Assembly (NCBI GenBank): GCA_014380705.1
Contig: JACMJI010000075.1
Coordinates: 1-10,146, forward strand
DNA: 10,146 nucleotides
Source of the DNA: Gorillibacterium sp.
GTDB lineage: Bacteria > Bacillota > Bacilli > Paenibacillales > NBRC-103111
Direction of reading: 5' to 3'
A program made the position numbers and the translations under genes. Numbering within the stretch: position 1 is the first letter of the stretch; every line of letters begins with the position of its first letter. Shown here piece after piece: positions 1 to 6,091 of the stretch. Below the pieces are notes generated by a model, which saw nothing but the letters and a program-made list of their open reading frames with translations, did not search any database and was not told the origin of the DNA.

Positions 1-161
1 CAGAACATGCCTTTATCCGCCAAATAAGGTCTGTGACCGCCGTTAGAGCTCTATGTCCCGGGGTAAACCTGGCTCCTAGCCGTAATCTTCTTTGTTAGGA
101 TTGAAATAGATGGAAAATGTATGCTAATTTGAACCACAACAACGTCCTGAGTCATTATAAA

Positions 162-240
162 TGGATTTATCCAGTTATTTTTGGGTTTTTCTTTTAAAGC
201 AGACGAAATCATCTGAAATAGAGGGATAAATCCAGTTATT
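162..240. repeat. Direct repeat pair with palindromic core
   Basis: GGATTTATCCAGTTATT (163-179) and GGATAAATCCAGTTATT (224-240) are 61 bp apart. They share ATCCAGTTATT exactly, and each has a GGAT-NN-ATCC palindrome at its left end. They look like two members of a dispersed intergenic repeat rather than chance, but copies elsewhere in the genome cannot be checked here. Confidence 0.45.
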
Positions 241-499
241 AATAAGTTTATGGAGTCATCTCATCATTTTAACGGGAAATTTCCATTTATTATTCCGCCA
301 CTAACAAGAAGAGCTCCGGTCTAATTCTAAATGGTGCCAGCAATGGGCAGTAATAAACCGAAAACCGAATCGAACGTCAAGAGGGCAATAAGAAACAGGT
401 GTAGAGCGAGATAAACGTCGGTAATTAGCTAGTTAAAACACGATTTAGACATTAGCTACTTGAGCAAGTAAGCCCCCACACATCTGAACCTAAACTCAC

Positions 500-669
500 T
501 ATTCCTAAAGCTAATTTCACTATTTGGCAGTGAAAAAGCACAATTCTAATTTTTGTGAAGCAAGTTTCGGCTATCGCGAACTTAAGCTACCCTTAATCAG
601 GAACCTAGCTTCAGTAATCCCTTGATATCTCAAATTCAGCTAAATTTAGTGAGTTTTGCTTCAGGAATA
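500..669. repeat. Imperfect 26-bp inverted repeat pair
   Basis: The left arm at 500-525 begins TATTCCTAAAGC and continues with TCACTA. The right arm at 643-669, read on the minus strand, begins TATTCCTGAAGC and also continues with TCACTA. About 20 of 26 positions agree, and roughly 117 bp of AT-rich DNA separate the arms. This could be a degenerate non-autonomous element or a dispersed intergenic repeat family. No coding capacity lies between the arms. Confidence 0.45.
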
Positions 670-1195
670 AGGAATATAGGTTCACTAATTTATGTTGGCC
701 TACTTTTAAGTTAACAGATACAGTTACTCACCGGACCTAGATTAAAGCCCACATTTCCACTGGGGATACATTGCTCATTCGTTACCATGGGCAGCAAAAA
801 AAAACACCTTGTCGCGGTGAATGACATGAATTTGTTCATAGCCAATTGGGTTTGGGATATATTGGAGTTTCATGCACTTTACAGCACTAAATAAATGAAT
901 ACCACTATCCCGAAAAAACTTTCTTGTAAATTAAGGCGCTGTGCGTTTATTGGTGCGGAATCAAAATGAACCAAATATTCATTCTGATGGTGCTAGAAAG
1001 GGTAACTCCCAATACATATAAATTTTTTAATGGCAAGGATAAACGCCTGTCGGCTACCTGTAGGGCCGTTCGTTTACCAATGCAGAAAAAGAATGAACCT
1101 TTTCTAATTTTTTATACATTCTGCCCTGAAAATAAAAAACGAACATTTTCATTCATCCGTGGTGCCGCCCAAGCGGCATGGAAGTCTGATAGAGC

Positions 1196-1244
1196 AAAAA
1201 AGAAACCTTCCATTCCCACTAAGGGGTTGGGAGGTTTCTTTTTT
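1196..1244 (-). terminator. Intrinsic terminator of tatD, probably bidirectional
   Basis: The arms are AAAAAAGAAACCT (1196-1208) and AGGTTTCTTTTTT (1232-1244): 13 consecutive pairs, then one mismatch and two more G-C pairs, with a loop of about 17-18 bases. Each side ends in a run of six T on its own strand, so the hairpin could stop transcription from both directions. It lies about 70 bp beyond the tatD stop codon, with two extra copies of the 5' arm in between. Confidence 0.8.
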
Positions 1245-1300
1245 AACACTAAGGGGTCGGGAGGTTCCTTATTCTACAACTAAGGGGTTGGAGGTTTCTT
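1216..1300. repeat. Three tandem ~30-bp repeats
   Basis: The core ACTAAGGGGTTGGGAGGTTTCTT occurs at about 1218-1240. A copy with two T-to-C changes lies at about 1248-1270, and one missing a G at about 1279-1300, giving a 30-31 bp period. The leftmost copy supplies one arm of the tatD terminator. The other two are spare arms with the same pairing capacity, located in the tatD 3' untranslated region. Confidence 0.8.
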
Positions 1301-1313
1301 CTTTTATAGCTAA

Positions 1314-2081
1314 TTATTCAATTCGGAGCAGCCGAATGGCGTTTTGTGTCGTCACATGGGCAAGCTCCTCAAGACTCACTCCCTTAATTTCAGCCGCAGC
1401 CTCGGCTACTAGCCGAACTCTTGCCGACTCGTTGCGTTTACCGCGGAAGGGATGGGGGGTAAGGTAGGGGCTGTCCGTCTCCAGCAGCAGTCGGTCTAGC
1501 GGCACCTGAGCCAACACTTCCTTGGGCTGGCGAGCATTCTTGAAGGTGACTGGACCGGCGAAGGAGATATAGAAATTCATATCTAGACATAGCTTTGCGG
1601 TCTCCCAGCTGCCAGCAAAACAATGCATGATTCCACCGACCTCAGCCGCCTTCTCCTCCTTTAGCACCTGAACGATGTCATGATGCGCATCGCGGTTATG
1701 TATGATGATCGGCTTACCCACCTTGCGCGCCAATCTAATCTGCTCGCGAAATACCCGATCCTGGACATCTCCTGGTGAGGTGTCCCAATAGTAATCCAGA
1801 CCAATCTCACCAATAGCTACAACCTTTGGATGCTTGCACAGCTCTTCGATCCAATCCAGATCCTCCGGCAGCATATCCTTCGCGTCCTGAGGGTGCCAGC
1901 CCACTGCACTCCAGATAAAATCATAATCCTCAGCTAGCTTGACTGAGCTTGGAATGGTCTCCCGGTTAAAACCGATGTTCACGATACGCGTGACTCCATT
2001 GTCCCGAGCTCGCGCTATGACTTCCTCCCGATCCTCATCAAATTCCTCCGCATTTAAATGCGCATGCGTATCCGTCAGCAT
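1314..2081 (-). CDS. tatD: TatD family metal-dependent DNase/hydrolase
   Basis: A cytoplasmic metal-dependent hydrolase of the TatD/YabD amidohydrolase-fold family; members are 3'-5' exonucleases on DNA and RNA and have been linked to DNA repair and fragmentation. At 255 residues it is the usual family length. The metal ligands are all visible: H6-x-H8 in THAHL, E92 in GEIGLDY, H128 in IIHNRDA, H153 in MHCFAG and D203 in ETDSPYL. The ATG start has a strong Shine-Dalgarno (GGAGGAGG, about 9 nt away). It is the B. subtilis yabD ortholog by position, downstream of the abrB divergon. It follows the HD gene on the same strand after 159 bp with no terminator seen, so it may be co-transcribed. The family assignment is certain; the physiological substrate is not. 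Confidence 0.95.
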   Translation of the reverse strand: MLTDTHAHLNAEEFDEDREEVIARARDNGVTRIVNIGFNRETIPSSVKLAEDYDFIWSAVGWHPQDAKDMLPEDLDWIEELCKHPKVVAIGEIGLDYYWDTSPGDVQDRVFREQIRLARKVGKPIIIHNRDAHHDIVQVLKEEKAAEVGGIMHCFAGSWETAKLCLDMNFYISFAGPVTFKNARQPKEVLAQVPLDRLLLETDSPYLTPHPFRGKRNESARVRLVAEAAAEIKGVSLEELAHVTTQNAIRLLRIE

Positions 2082-2240
2082 ATGTTCATCCCTCCTCCAT
2101 CAAAAATCTAATCTCTGCTAAGGCAAACATCAGCATCTGTCGGCGTCCATAGGCGCCGTACATTAACCGATGTGGAATCTGAATGAACTTTTATCTAATA
2201 CAGGAGCGTATACCCGGGGGACGCAAATACATGGCACTCG

Positions 2241-3536
2241 TTAGGTATGTCCTTCCCTGTTGCCATGCAGCAGAAACTCCCTTACGTCTTCTGGAAGTGT
2301 TGCCTGCTCCAGAAGCTCGCCTGGATAATATAAATGATTCTGCCCAGCATGAATACCGCTAATCGAACGGACGATCTCTGATCTGCGAGAAATTTCAACT
2401 AACTCATCATCAGCACATAGTAACAAAATCGGGACTTTTTCGTCAATTTCTCCTGGACGATAAACATCGTAGGGCAGATCAAAGGGAAAGTCCATTTCCA
2501 GATAGTACTCTGGGTTCCAGCCTGCTTGTTCAGTCGCATTCCTGATGCTTTCCATTAGCTGATGCGAAACATTGTCTGCCGGAGTGTATTTCAGCAGCCT
2601 TCTATGTAAGAATCGCGCGCTAAGGTCAGCCAATACCTCATCCTGCTCTTCGGTCCACCTTGAAAACGCCGTCTGTAAAAGCGCCTCATCCAAAAGAAGA
2701 TAATCATCCACGGTTAGCTTGCCTTCTAACAATTGTGTGATCGGGCGGATGCAGAATCCAAAGGCATACCCCTCATCGTAGAGATCTTTAGCTCGTCGTA
2801 AAATTTTGGTTAAAAGAATCTCGCCGCTTCGCGTCACAGGATGGAAGTAAATTTGCCAATACATCTGGTAGCGGGACATTAAATAATCCTCTACTGCATG
2901 CATTCCACTTTCTTTAACAACGACACCGGACTTCAGGGGACGCATCACGCGCAGAATTCGATCGAGATCGAAGGTGCCATAATCCACACCCGTAAAGTAA
3001 GCATCACGGAGCAAATAATCCATACGGTCCGCGTCTAGCTGACTGGATATTAAACTAACGGCTACCGGATTATCATGCGTTTTGCAGATGACACCTGCAA
3101 CCTGTTCAGGAAAATCGGGATCTATTTCTTTCAATACACGATTGATCTCCGTATCTCCGAGAATCATTCGGCAGGACCATTCCTCATGGCTGATACTAAA
3201 GGTCTGTTCCATCGAATGAGAGAAAGGGCCGTGGCCGACATCATGCAGAAGAGCGGCACAAAGACAGAGCATCCGTTCTTCAACAGGCCATTCCTTATGA
3301 GCGTTACGCTCAAACTGCGAAATAATTCGCCTTGTTATCTCATACACGCCTAAGGAATGAGAAAAACGGCTATGCTCCGCCCCATGAAAGGTAAGGTAGG
3401 AGGTCCCCAACTGACGGATGCGCCGCAAGCGTTGAAATTCTCGCGTATTGATCAAATCCCATATCACAGTATCCTGAACATAAATGTATCGATGGACGGG
3501 ATCCTTAAAAACTTTCTCTTCCTGAAGACGATTCAT
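2241..3536 (-). CDS. ywfO: HD-domain dNTP triphosphohydrolase, YwfO family
   Basis: A 431-residue HD-superfamily phosphohydrolase resembling B. subtilis YwfO. Its Enterococcus relative EF1143 is a SAMHD1-like dNTPase that removes triphosphate from dNTPs. The family signature VFKDPVHRYIYV is at residues 9-20. It is followed by TREFQRLRRIRQLGTSYLTFHGAEHSRFSH (31-60, with the first metal-binding His near its end), LLHDVGHGPFSHS with the HD pair H98-D99, and the later Asp in SQLDADRMDYL (about 165-175). The start is the ATG at 3536, because AGGGGAGG lies 6 nt upstream and the family consensus begins just after it; a longer frame to 3608 has no such support. It is divergent from abrB and occupies the place of metS in B. 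subtilis. A cluster of 0A boxes precedes the ribosome binding site. dNTPase activity is inferred from family. Confidence 0.9.
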   Translation of the reverse strand: MNRLQEEKVFKDPVHRYIYVQDTVIWDLINTREFQRLRRIRQLGTSYLTFHGAEHSRFSHSLGVYEITRRIISQFERNAHKEWPVEERMLCLCAALLHDVGHGPFSHSMEQTFSISHEEWSCRMILGDTEINRVLKEIDPDFPEQVAGVICKTHDNPVAVSLISSQLDADRMDYLLRDAYFTGVDYGTFDLDRILRVMRPLKSGVVVKESGMHAVEDYLMSRYQMYWQIYFHPVTRSGEILLTKILRRAKDLYDEGYAFGFCIRPITQLLEGKLTVDDYLLLDEALLQTAFSRWTEEQDEVLADLSARFLHRRLLKYTPADNVSHQLMESIRNATEQAGWNPEYYLEMDFPFDLPYDVYRPGEIDEKVPILLLCADDELVEISRRSEIVRSISGIHAGQNHLYYPGELLEQATLPEDVREFLLHGNREGHT

Positions 3537-3542
3537 CCCTAA

Positions 3543-3550
3543 CCTCCCCT
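3543..3550 (-). promoter_or_regulatory. Shine-Dalgarno site fixing the HD gene start
   Basis: AGGGGAGG on the minus strand with a 6-nt spacer (TTAGGG) to the ATG at 3536-3534. This is the strongest ribosome binding site near the 5' end and selects the 431-residue product over a version 24 residues longer. Confidence 0.8.
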
Positions 3551-3556
3551 TCCTTT

Positions 3557-3565
3557 TTCGACAAA
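3557..3565 (-). promoter_or_regulatory. Perfect Spo0A box in HD gene leader
   Basis: TTTGTCGAA on the minus strand is an exact match to the 0A-box consensus. It sits 7 nt upstream of the HD gene Shine-Dalgarno. Its location inside the likely transcript leader suggests repression or a roadblock by phosphorylated Spo0A, by analogy with abrB, where the boxes lie just downstream of the transcription start. Confidence 0.6.
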
Positions 3566-3576
3566 CCAACGAAATA

Positions 3577-3595
3577 TATGTCGAAATTTGTCGTT
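3577..3595 (+). promoter_or_regulatory. Tandem degenerate Spo0A boxes
   Basis: TATGTCGAA (3577-3585) matches the 0A consensus at 8 of 9 positions and TTTGTCGTT (3587-3595) at 7 of 9. They are exactly 10 bp apart, the same phasing as the abrB pair, and start 20 and 30 bp from the perfect box at 3557. Helical phasing makes cooperative binding plausible. Confidence 0.5.
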
Positions 3596-3686
3596 CATTC
3601 TCTTCCAATTAAAATTGCAAAATATCCGCGTTCTATCTCTGTTTTTTTGCAATATATCGCTTTTTTCTATTCTAAAACCTTTCTCA

Positions 3687-3714
3687 ATTCTATCATATTT
3701 ATATTCCTTACAAA
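3687..3714 (-). promoter_or_regulatory. Weak candidate sigma-A promoter for HD gene
   Basis: On the minus strand TTTGTA (3714-3709), 16 bp, then TAGAAT (3692-3687) preceded by an extended TGA (TG-N-TAGAAT). It would give a leader of roughly 145 nt carrying all the 0A boxes downstream of the start point. The -35 match is poor, so this is tentative. Confidence 0.3.
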
Positions 3715-3731
3715 AATCTGTAAAATATCAG

Positions 3732-3760
3732 TTGACTTTTATGGGAATGGTTGGTACTAT
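3732..3760 (+). promoter_or_regulatory. abrB promoter (sigma-A type)
   Basis: TTGACT (3732-3737), a 17-bp spacer and TACTAT (3755-3760). The predicted start is near 3767, which places the following 0A boxes just inside the transcribed region as in B. subtilis abrB. Confidence 0.75.
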
Positions 3761-3771
3761 ATTTAGAGTTT

Positions 3772-3790
3772 CATGTCGAAATATGACGAT
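3772..3790 (+). promoter_or_regulatory. Spo0A box pair of abrB
   Basis: CATGTCGAA (3772-3780) and TATGACGAT (3782-3790) are 10 bp apart. B. subtilis abrB carries a TGTCGAA then TGACGAA pair with the same spacing downstream of its promoter, where phosphorylated Spo0A represses it. The arrangement here predicts the same repression at the onset of sporulation. Confidence 0.75.
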
Positions 3791-3820
3791 GATCCTCTAA
3801 TTGTGAAGGGATGATAGAAT

Positions 3821-4075
3821 ATGTTAAAATCAACCGGAATCGTAAGAAAAGTGGATGAATTAGGTCGCGTAGTTATTCCCATCGAGTTGCGTCGTACGCT
3901 CGGAATAGGTGAGAAGGATGCGCTTGAAATATACGTTGACGGAGAGCGGATCATGCTGAAGAAATATGAGCCAGCCTGTGTCTTCTGTGGCAACGCAGAA
4001 AGCGTTATTTATTACAAAGGAAAGATCGTTTGCAACAATTGTATTTCAGAGATGCCCCAACCGGTGACAAAATAA
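3821..4075 (+). CDS. abrB: Transition-state regulator AbrB with Cys4 tail
   Basis: An 84-residue DNA-binding regulator that represses post-exponential genes during growth. Residues 1-50 are the swapped-hairpin AbrB domain and are nearly identical to B. subtilis AbrB (STGIVRKVDELGRVVIPIEL, then RRTLGI-EKDALEIYVD). The C-terminal part differs: instead of the B. subtilis oligomerisation domain it has C53-x2-C56 and C71-x2-C74, a small zinc-ribbon-like pattern of the type found in clostridial AbrB proteins. The ATG is preceded by GAAGGG with a 10-nt spacer. Its promoter and paired Spo0A boxes lie directly upstream. It is convergent with rsmI and divergent from the HD gene, and a terminator follows. 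Autoregulation is likely from family knowledge but no specific AbrB site is provable here. Confidence 0.95.
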   Translation: MLKSTGIVRKVDELGRVVIPIELRRTLGIGEKDALEIYVDGERIMLKKYEPACVFCGNAESVIYYKGKIVCNNCISEMPQPVTK

Positions 4076-4137
4076 AAACGGTATAGTATAATGAAAGAAA
4101 TTCCAACTTGTTATTTATTACCTTTATATATCTCCTT

Positions 4138-4189
4138 ACTCCCCGAGTTGAACGGACTCAAATCCGTCCACAATTTGGGGAGACTTTTT
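4138..4189 (+). terminator. Probable intrinsic terminator of abrB
   Basis: Outer stem CTCCCC (4139-4144) with GGGGAG (4177-4182), inner stem ACGGA (4152-4156) with TCCGT (4163-4167), and a five-T run (4185-4189) just after. It is oriented to end abrB transcription before the convergent rsmI. No matching T-run exists for the minus strand. Confidence 0.6.
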
Positions 4190-4235
4190 GTCTATGGATC
4201 ATTACTCGTCTACACGTGCACAAATTTGACACAGA

Positions 4236-5189
4236 TTACTCTAAAAGTGCATTATAAATGTCTCGTTTCGAAACGCCCCTGTCGGCGGCGGCTTTTTTTA
4301 GCGCCACCTTGCGTTCGTCACCCTGAGCCAGATAGTGGTCAACGTGCTCACGAATCGTCAGCTGCTGCCAATGCAACTCTTCATCATCAACATAAGTCGA
4401 TGCTACGCAAGTCTCTGGCAAGCCATCCAGCGTCCCCTTTTCCAATCCCGCTGCGGCAAGACCTTTTCTCAGAGTACTAGTTGACTCCCTGCCGTTCACA
4501 ACAATTACATATTCACCAAGCGGAGGATGCTCGTTAAGATAAACAGCTAAATCACCCAGTGTCCCTCGCACTGCTTCTTCGTGTCGTTTGGTTAGCTCCC
4601 GAACAAGTGCCGCCTTGCGCTCCCCCCACACTTCGCTCATCGCCGCTACTGTCTTCCCGACACGGTGGGGCGATTCATAGAAGAGCATGGTGGCCTGTGT
4701 ACCCTGAAGGGCGGTCAGCTCATCCTTGAGTTTTTTCTTGCCACGGGGAAGAAATCCGACAAAGAGGAAGCGGTCTGTAGGCAAGCCTGATATCACAAGA
4801 GCAGAGATCGCCGCATTCGCCCCTGGTACAGGTACTACTGGAATCCCTGCTGCTATGGCCTCGCGCGCCAGATCTGCACCTGGGTCCGATATCGCTGGCA
4901 TCCCTGCATCGGATACAAGGGCCACGGATTGCCCCTCCTCCATCAATCGGACAAGCTCTCTGCCACTCGCCTCTTTATTATGTTCGTGGTAGCTGACCAG
5001 CTTGCCGCTAATCTCATAATGTGTCAACAGCTTTCGGGTTTGCCTCGTATCCTCCGCCGCGATAATGTCAGCTTCCTTCAGTATCCTAACCGCTCGAAAG
5101 GTCATATCCTCCAGATTACCGATTGGAGTACCAACCAGATACAGCGTACCGGTACCCGTCGTATCACGAAAGCTCTTTTGCACAGTCAC
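4236..5189 (-). CDS. rsmI: 16S rRNA (cytidine1402-2'-O)-methyltransferase RsmI
   Basis: A SAM-dependent tetrapyrrole-methylase-fold enzyme that 2'-O-methylates C1402 in the 30S decoding centre (B. subtilis YabC). Motifs are GTLYLVGTPIGNLEDMTFRA near the N-terminus, AAEDTRQTRKLL, LVSDAGMPAISDPG, a PGANAAISAL segment where many homologs have PGPSA, FLFVGFLPR, and the typical C-terminal KKAAADRGVSKRDIY. The start is uncertain. A GTG at 5189 gives MTVQKSF and 317 residues. A TTG at 5195 has slightly better spacing to a G-rich stretch. An ATG at 5252 would add residues that only re-read the 3' end of yabB in another frame. The gene overlaps yabB by about 26 bp, implying translational coupling. The yazA gene found between these two in B. 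subtilis is absent. Confidence 0.93.
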   Translation of the reverse strand: MTVQKSFRDTTGTGTLYLVGTPIGNLEDMTFRAVRILKEADIIAAEDTRQTRKLLTHYEISGKLVSYHEHNKEASGRELVRLMEEGQSVALVSDAGMPAISDPGADLAREAIAAGIPVVPVPGANAAISALVISGLPTDRFLFVGFLPRGKKKLKDELTALQGTQATMLFYESPHRVGKTVAAMSEVWGERKAALVRELTKRHEEAVRGTLGDLAVYLNEHPPLGEYVIVVNGRESTSTLRKGLAAAGLEKGTLDGLPETCVASTYVDDEELHWQQLTIREHVDHYLAQGDERKVALKKAAADRGVSKRDIYNALLE

Positions 5190-5991
5190 GTTCAAGTAAG
5201 TCCTGCCCCTTCCCTGTCCCCTCTTGCTCTTCAAGTGAGCCCAGAGGTTCATTATATACTTTCATTAGTTCATCACAATATTCCGTCTTATTCTTGTAAA
5301 CAATGAGTGGCGGCAGCAAGCGCAGGTCCGGTTTGCCTTCCCGAACGGCTTCTACTAACACCATATTTGCTTCTTCCCCAAGGCGGGGATGGACGAAACG
5401 CAGGCGCTTGGGCTCCAACCGATGCTTCCGTAAGAGAATGAGGATGTCCGTTAGTCGGATCGCCCGGTGAACCATCGCTACTTTTCCGCCAAACTTCACC
5501 AGTTTAGCACAAGCGACAACAACATCCTCCAGGGTGCAATAGATTTCATGGCGTGCAGCTGCAAAATGAGGGTTTTCGTTCTGATCTCTTGTAAACGTGG
5601 CTAGATAAGGTGGATTAACCGTTACAAGGTCGAAGCCTCCGTGCCCATAGTGGAGATTAGCTTCCTTCAGATCCATATGTTTAATGGTCACTTGCTCCGT
5701 AAGCTTATTTAATTTGACGCTGCGAGCAGCCATTGAGGCGAGACGCTCCTGAATCTCCACTCCATCTATTGATGCCTTTGTCCTCGCCGTCAGGAGGATA
5801 GGAATCACTCCGTTGCCTGTACATAAGTCCATTACATTCCCCCGAGCGGGTACAGAGCAAAAATGGGAAAGCAGTACGGCATCCATTGAAAAGGAGAACA
5901 CCTCACGGCTTTGAATGATTTTTAAATTGTTGCGCAGCAGGTCATCTATTCTTTCGCCTGGAAGCAACAGACTGCATTCCTCATGATCCAT
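5164..5991 (-). CDS. yabB: tRNA1(Val) A37 N6-methyltransferase type (TrmN6/YabB)
   Basis: A class I SAM-dependent methyltransferase of 275 residues. Family members such as E. coli TrmN6 methylate the N6 of adenosine 37 in tRNA1(Val). SAM motif I DLCTGNG is at residues 55-61, the acidic ribose-binding residue is in GVEI (77-80), and the amino-methyltransferase motif NPPY is at 126-129. The N-terminal ERIDDLLRNNLKIIQ and FSFSMDAVLLSHF segments are typical of the family. The ATG has a strong Shine-Dalgarno (AGGAGGG, 5-nt spacer). It follows an intrinsic terminator behind yabA. A poor promoter candidate, CTGTCA-18-TAGAAT (minus strand, 6047-6018), lies between, so it may begin its own unit with rsmI. 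The exact tRNA target is inferred from family only. Confidence 0.9.
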   Translation of the reverse strand: MDHEECSLLLPGERIDDLLRNNLKIIQSREVFSFSMDAVLLSHFCSVPARGNVMDLCTGNGVIPILLTARTKASIDGVEIQERLASMAARSVKLNKLTEQVTIKHMDLKEANLHYGHGGFDLVTVNPPYLATFTRDQNENPHFAAARHEIYCTLEDVVVACAKLVKFGGKVAMVHRAIRLTDILILLRKHRLEPKRLRFVHPRLGEEANMVLVEAVREGKPDLRLLPPLIVYKNKTEYCDELMKVYNEPLGSLEEQEGTGKGQDLLERDCAKELS

Positions 5992-6051
5992 TAAAACCCT
6001 CCTGAAATATCTTTACCATTCTAAATTCCCTTCCCGTCCTCTGACAGCTTT

Positions 6052-6083
6052 AAAAAAGCCGCAGGAACGAGTGTCCCCACGGC
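6052..6083 (-). terminator. Intrinsic terminator after yabA
   Basis: On the minus strand GCCG-tg-GGGA, a loop, TTCC-tg-CGGC, then six T (6057-6052). It stands 8 bp after the yabA stop and 60 bp before yabB, so it splits the cluster or attenuates read-through. Confidence 0.7.
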
Positions 6084-6091
6084 GTCTTGCG

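Larger units (their letters stand above)
1..1195. other. Long non-coding, repeat-bearing intergenic region
   Basis: About 1.2 kb without a convincing gene on either strand. Stop codons are frequent in all frames and the short open frames lack ribosome binding sites. It is AT-rich, apart from a GC-richer patch at about 28-80. I see a pair of related 17-mers (163-179 and 224-240), an imperfect 26-bp inverted repeat (500-525 against 643-669), a small perfect stem TACTTG-AG-CAAGTA (457-470), the palindrome CCAATTGG (842-849), and a GC-rich mini-hairpin TGCCGC-CCAA-GCGGCA (1163-1178). No tRNA or rRNA is recognisable. In B. subtilis tatD is followed closely by yabE, so a spacer of this size is unusual for the locus. 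Confidence 0.6.

Noticed and set aside
3..98. A 31-codon frame open from the left edge on the plus strand, ending at TAG
   Set aside because: Too short to judge, with no recognisable motif; it overlaps the hairpin-rich patch and could be chance.
796..819. CACC/GGTG stem with nine T on the minus strand
   Set aside because: Only four base pairs; it lies beyond the much stronger tatD terminator, so there is no clear transcript for it to end.
966..1283. A 105-codon plus-strand open frame downstream of tatD
   Set aside because: Its last third is a translation of the tandem terminator repeats (KGLGGFFFNTKG...), it has no good ribosome binding site, and its composition is unlike the neighbouring genes.
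1159..1467. A plus-strand open frame running from the repeats into tatD antisense
   Set aside because: It reads the same repeats in another frame and then the complement of tatD; tatD is certain on the other strand.
3537..3608. 24-residue N-terminal extension of the HD protein
   Set aside because: It would read through the 0A boxes and the strong Shine-Dalgarno; the family N-terminus matches the start at 3536.
4226..4257. TTGACA followed by TATAAA on the plus strand between abrB and rsmI
   Set aside because: The spacer is about 21 bp, too long for a sigma-A promoter, and nothing on the plus strand downstream is a gene.
4264..4275. 12-bp perfect palindrome CGTTTCGAAACG
   Set aside because: It lies inside conserved rsmI codons (GVSKRD) and is explained by coding sequence.
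4091..4480. A 129-codon plus-strand frame after abrB
   Set aside because: It reads through the abrB terminator hairpin and then antisense through the conserved 3' half of rsmI.
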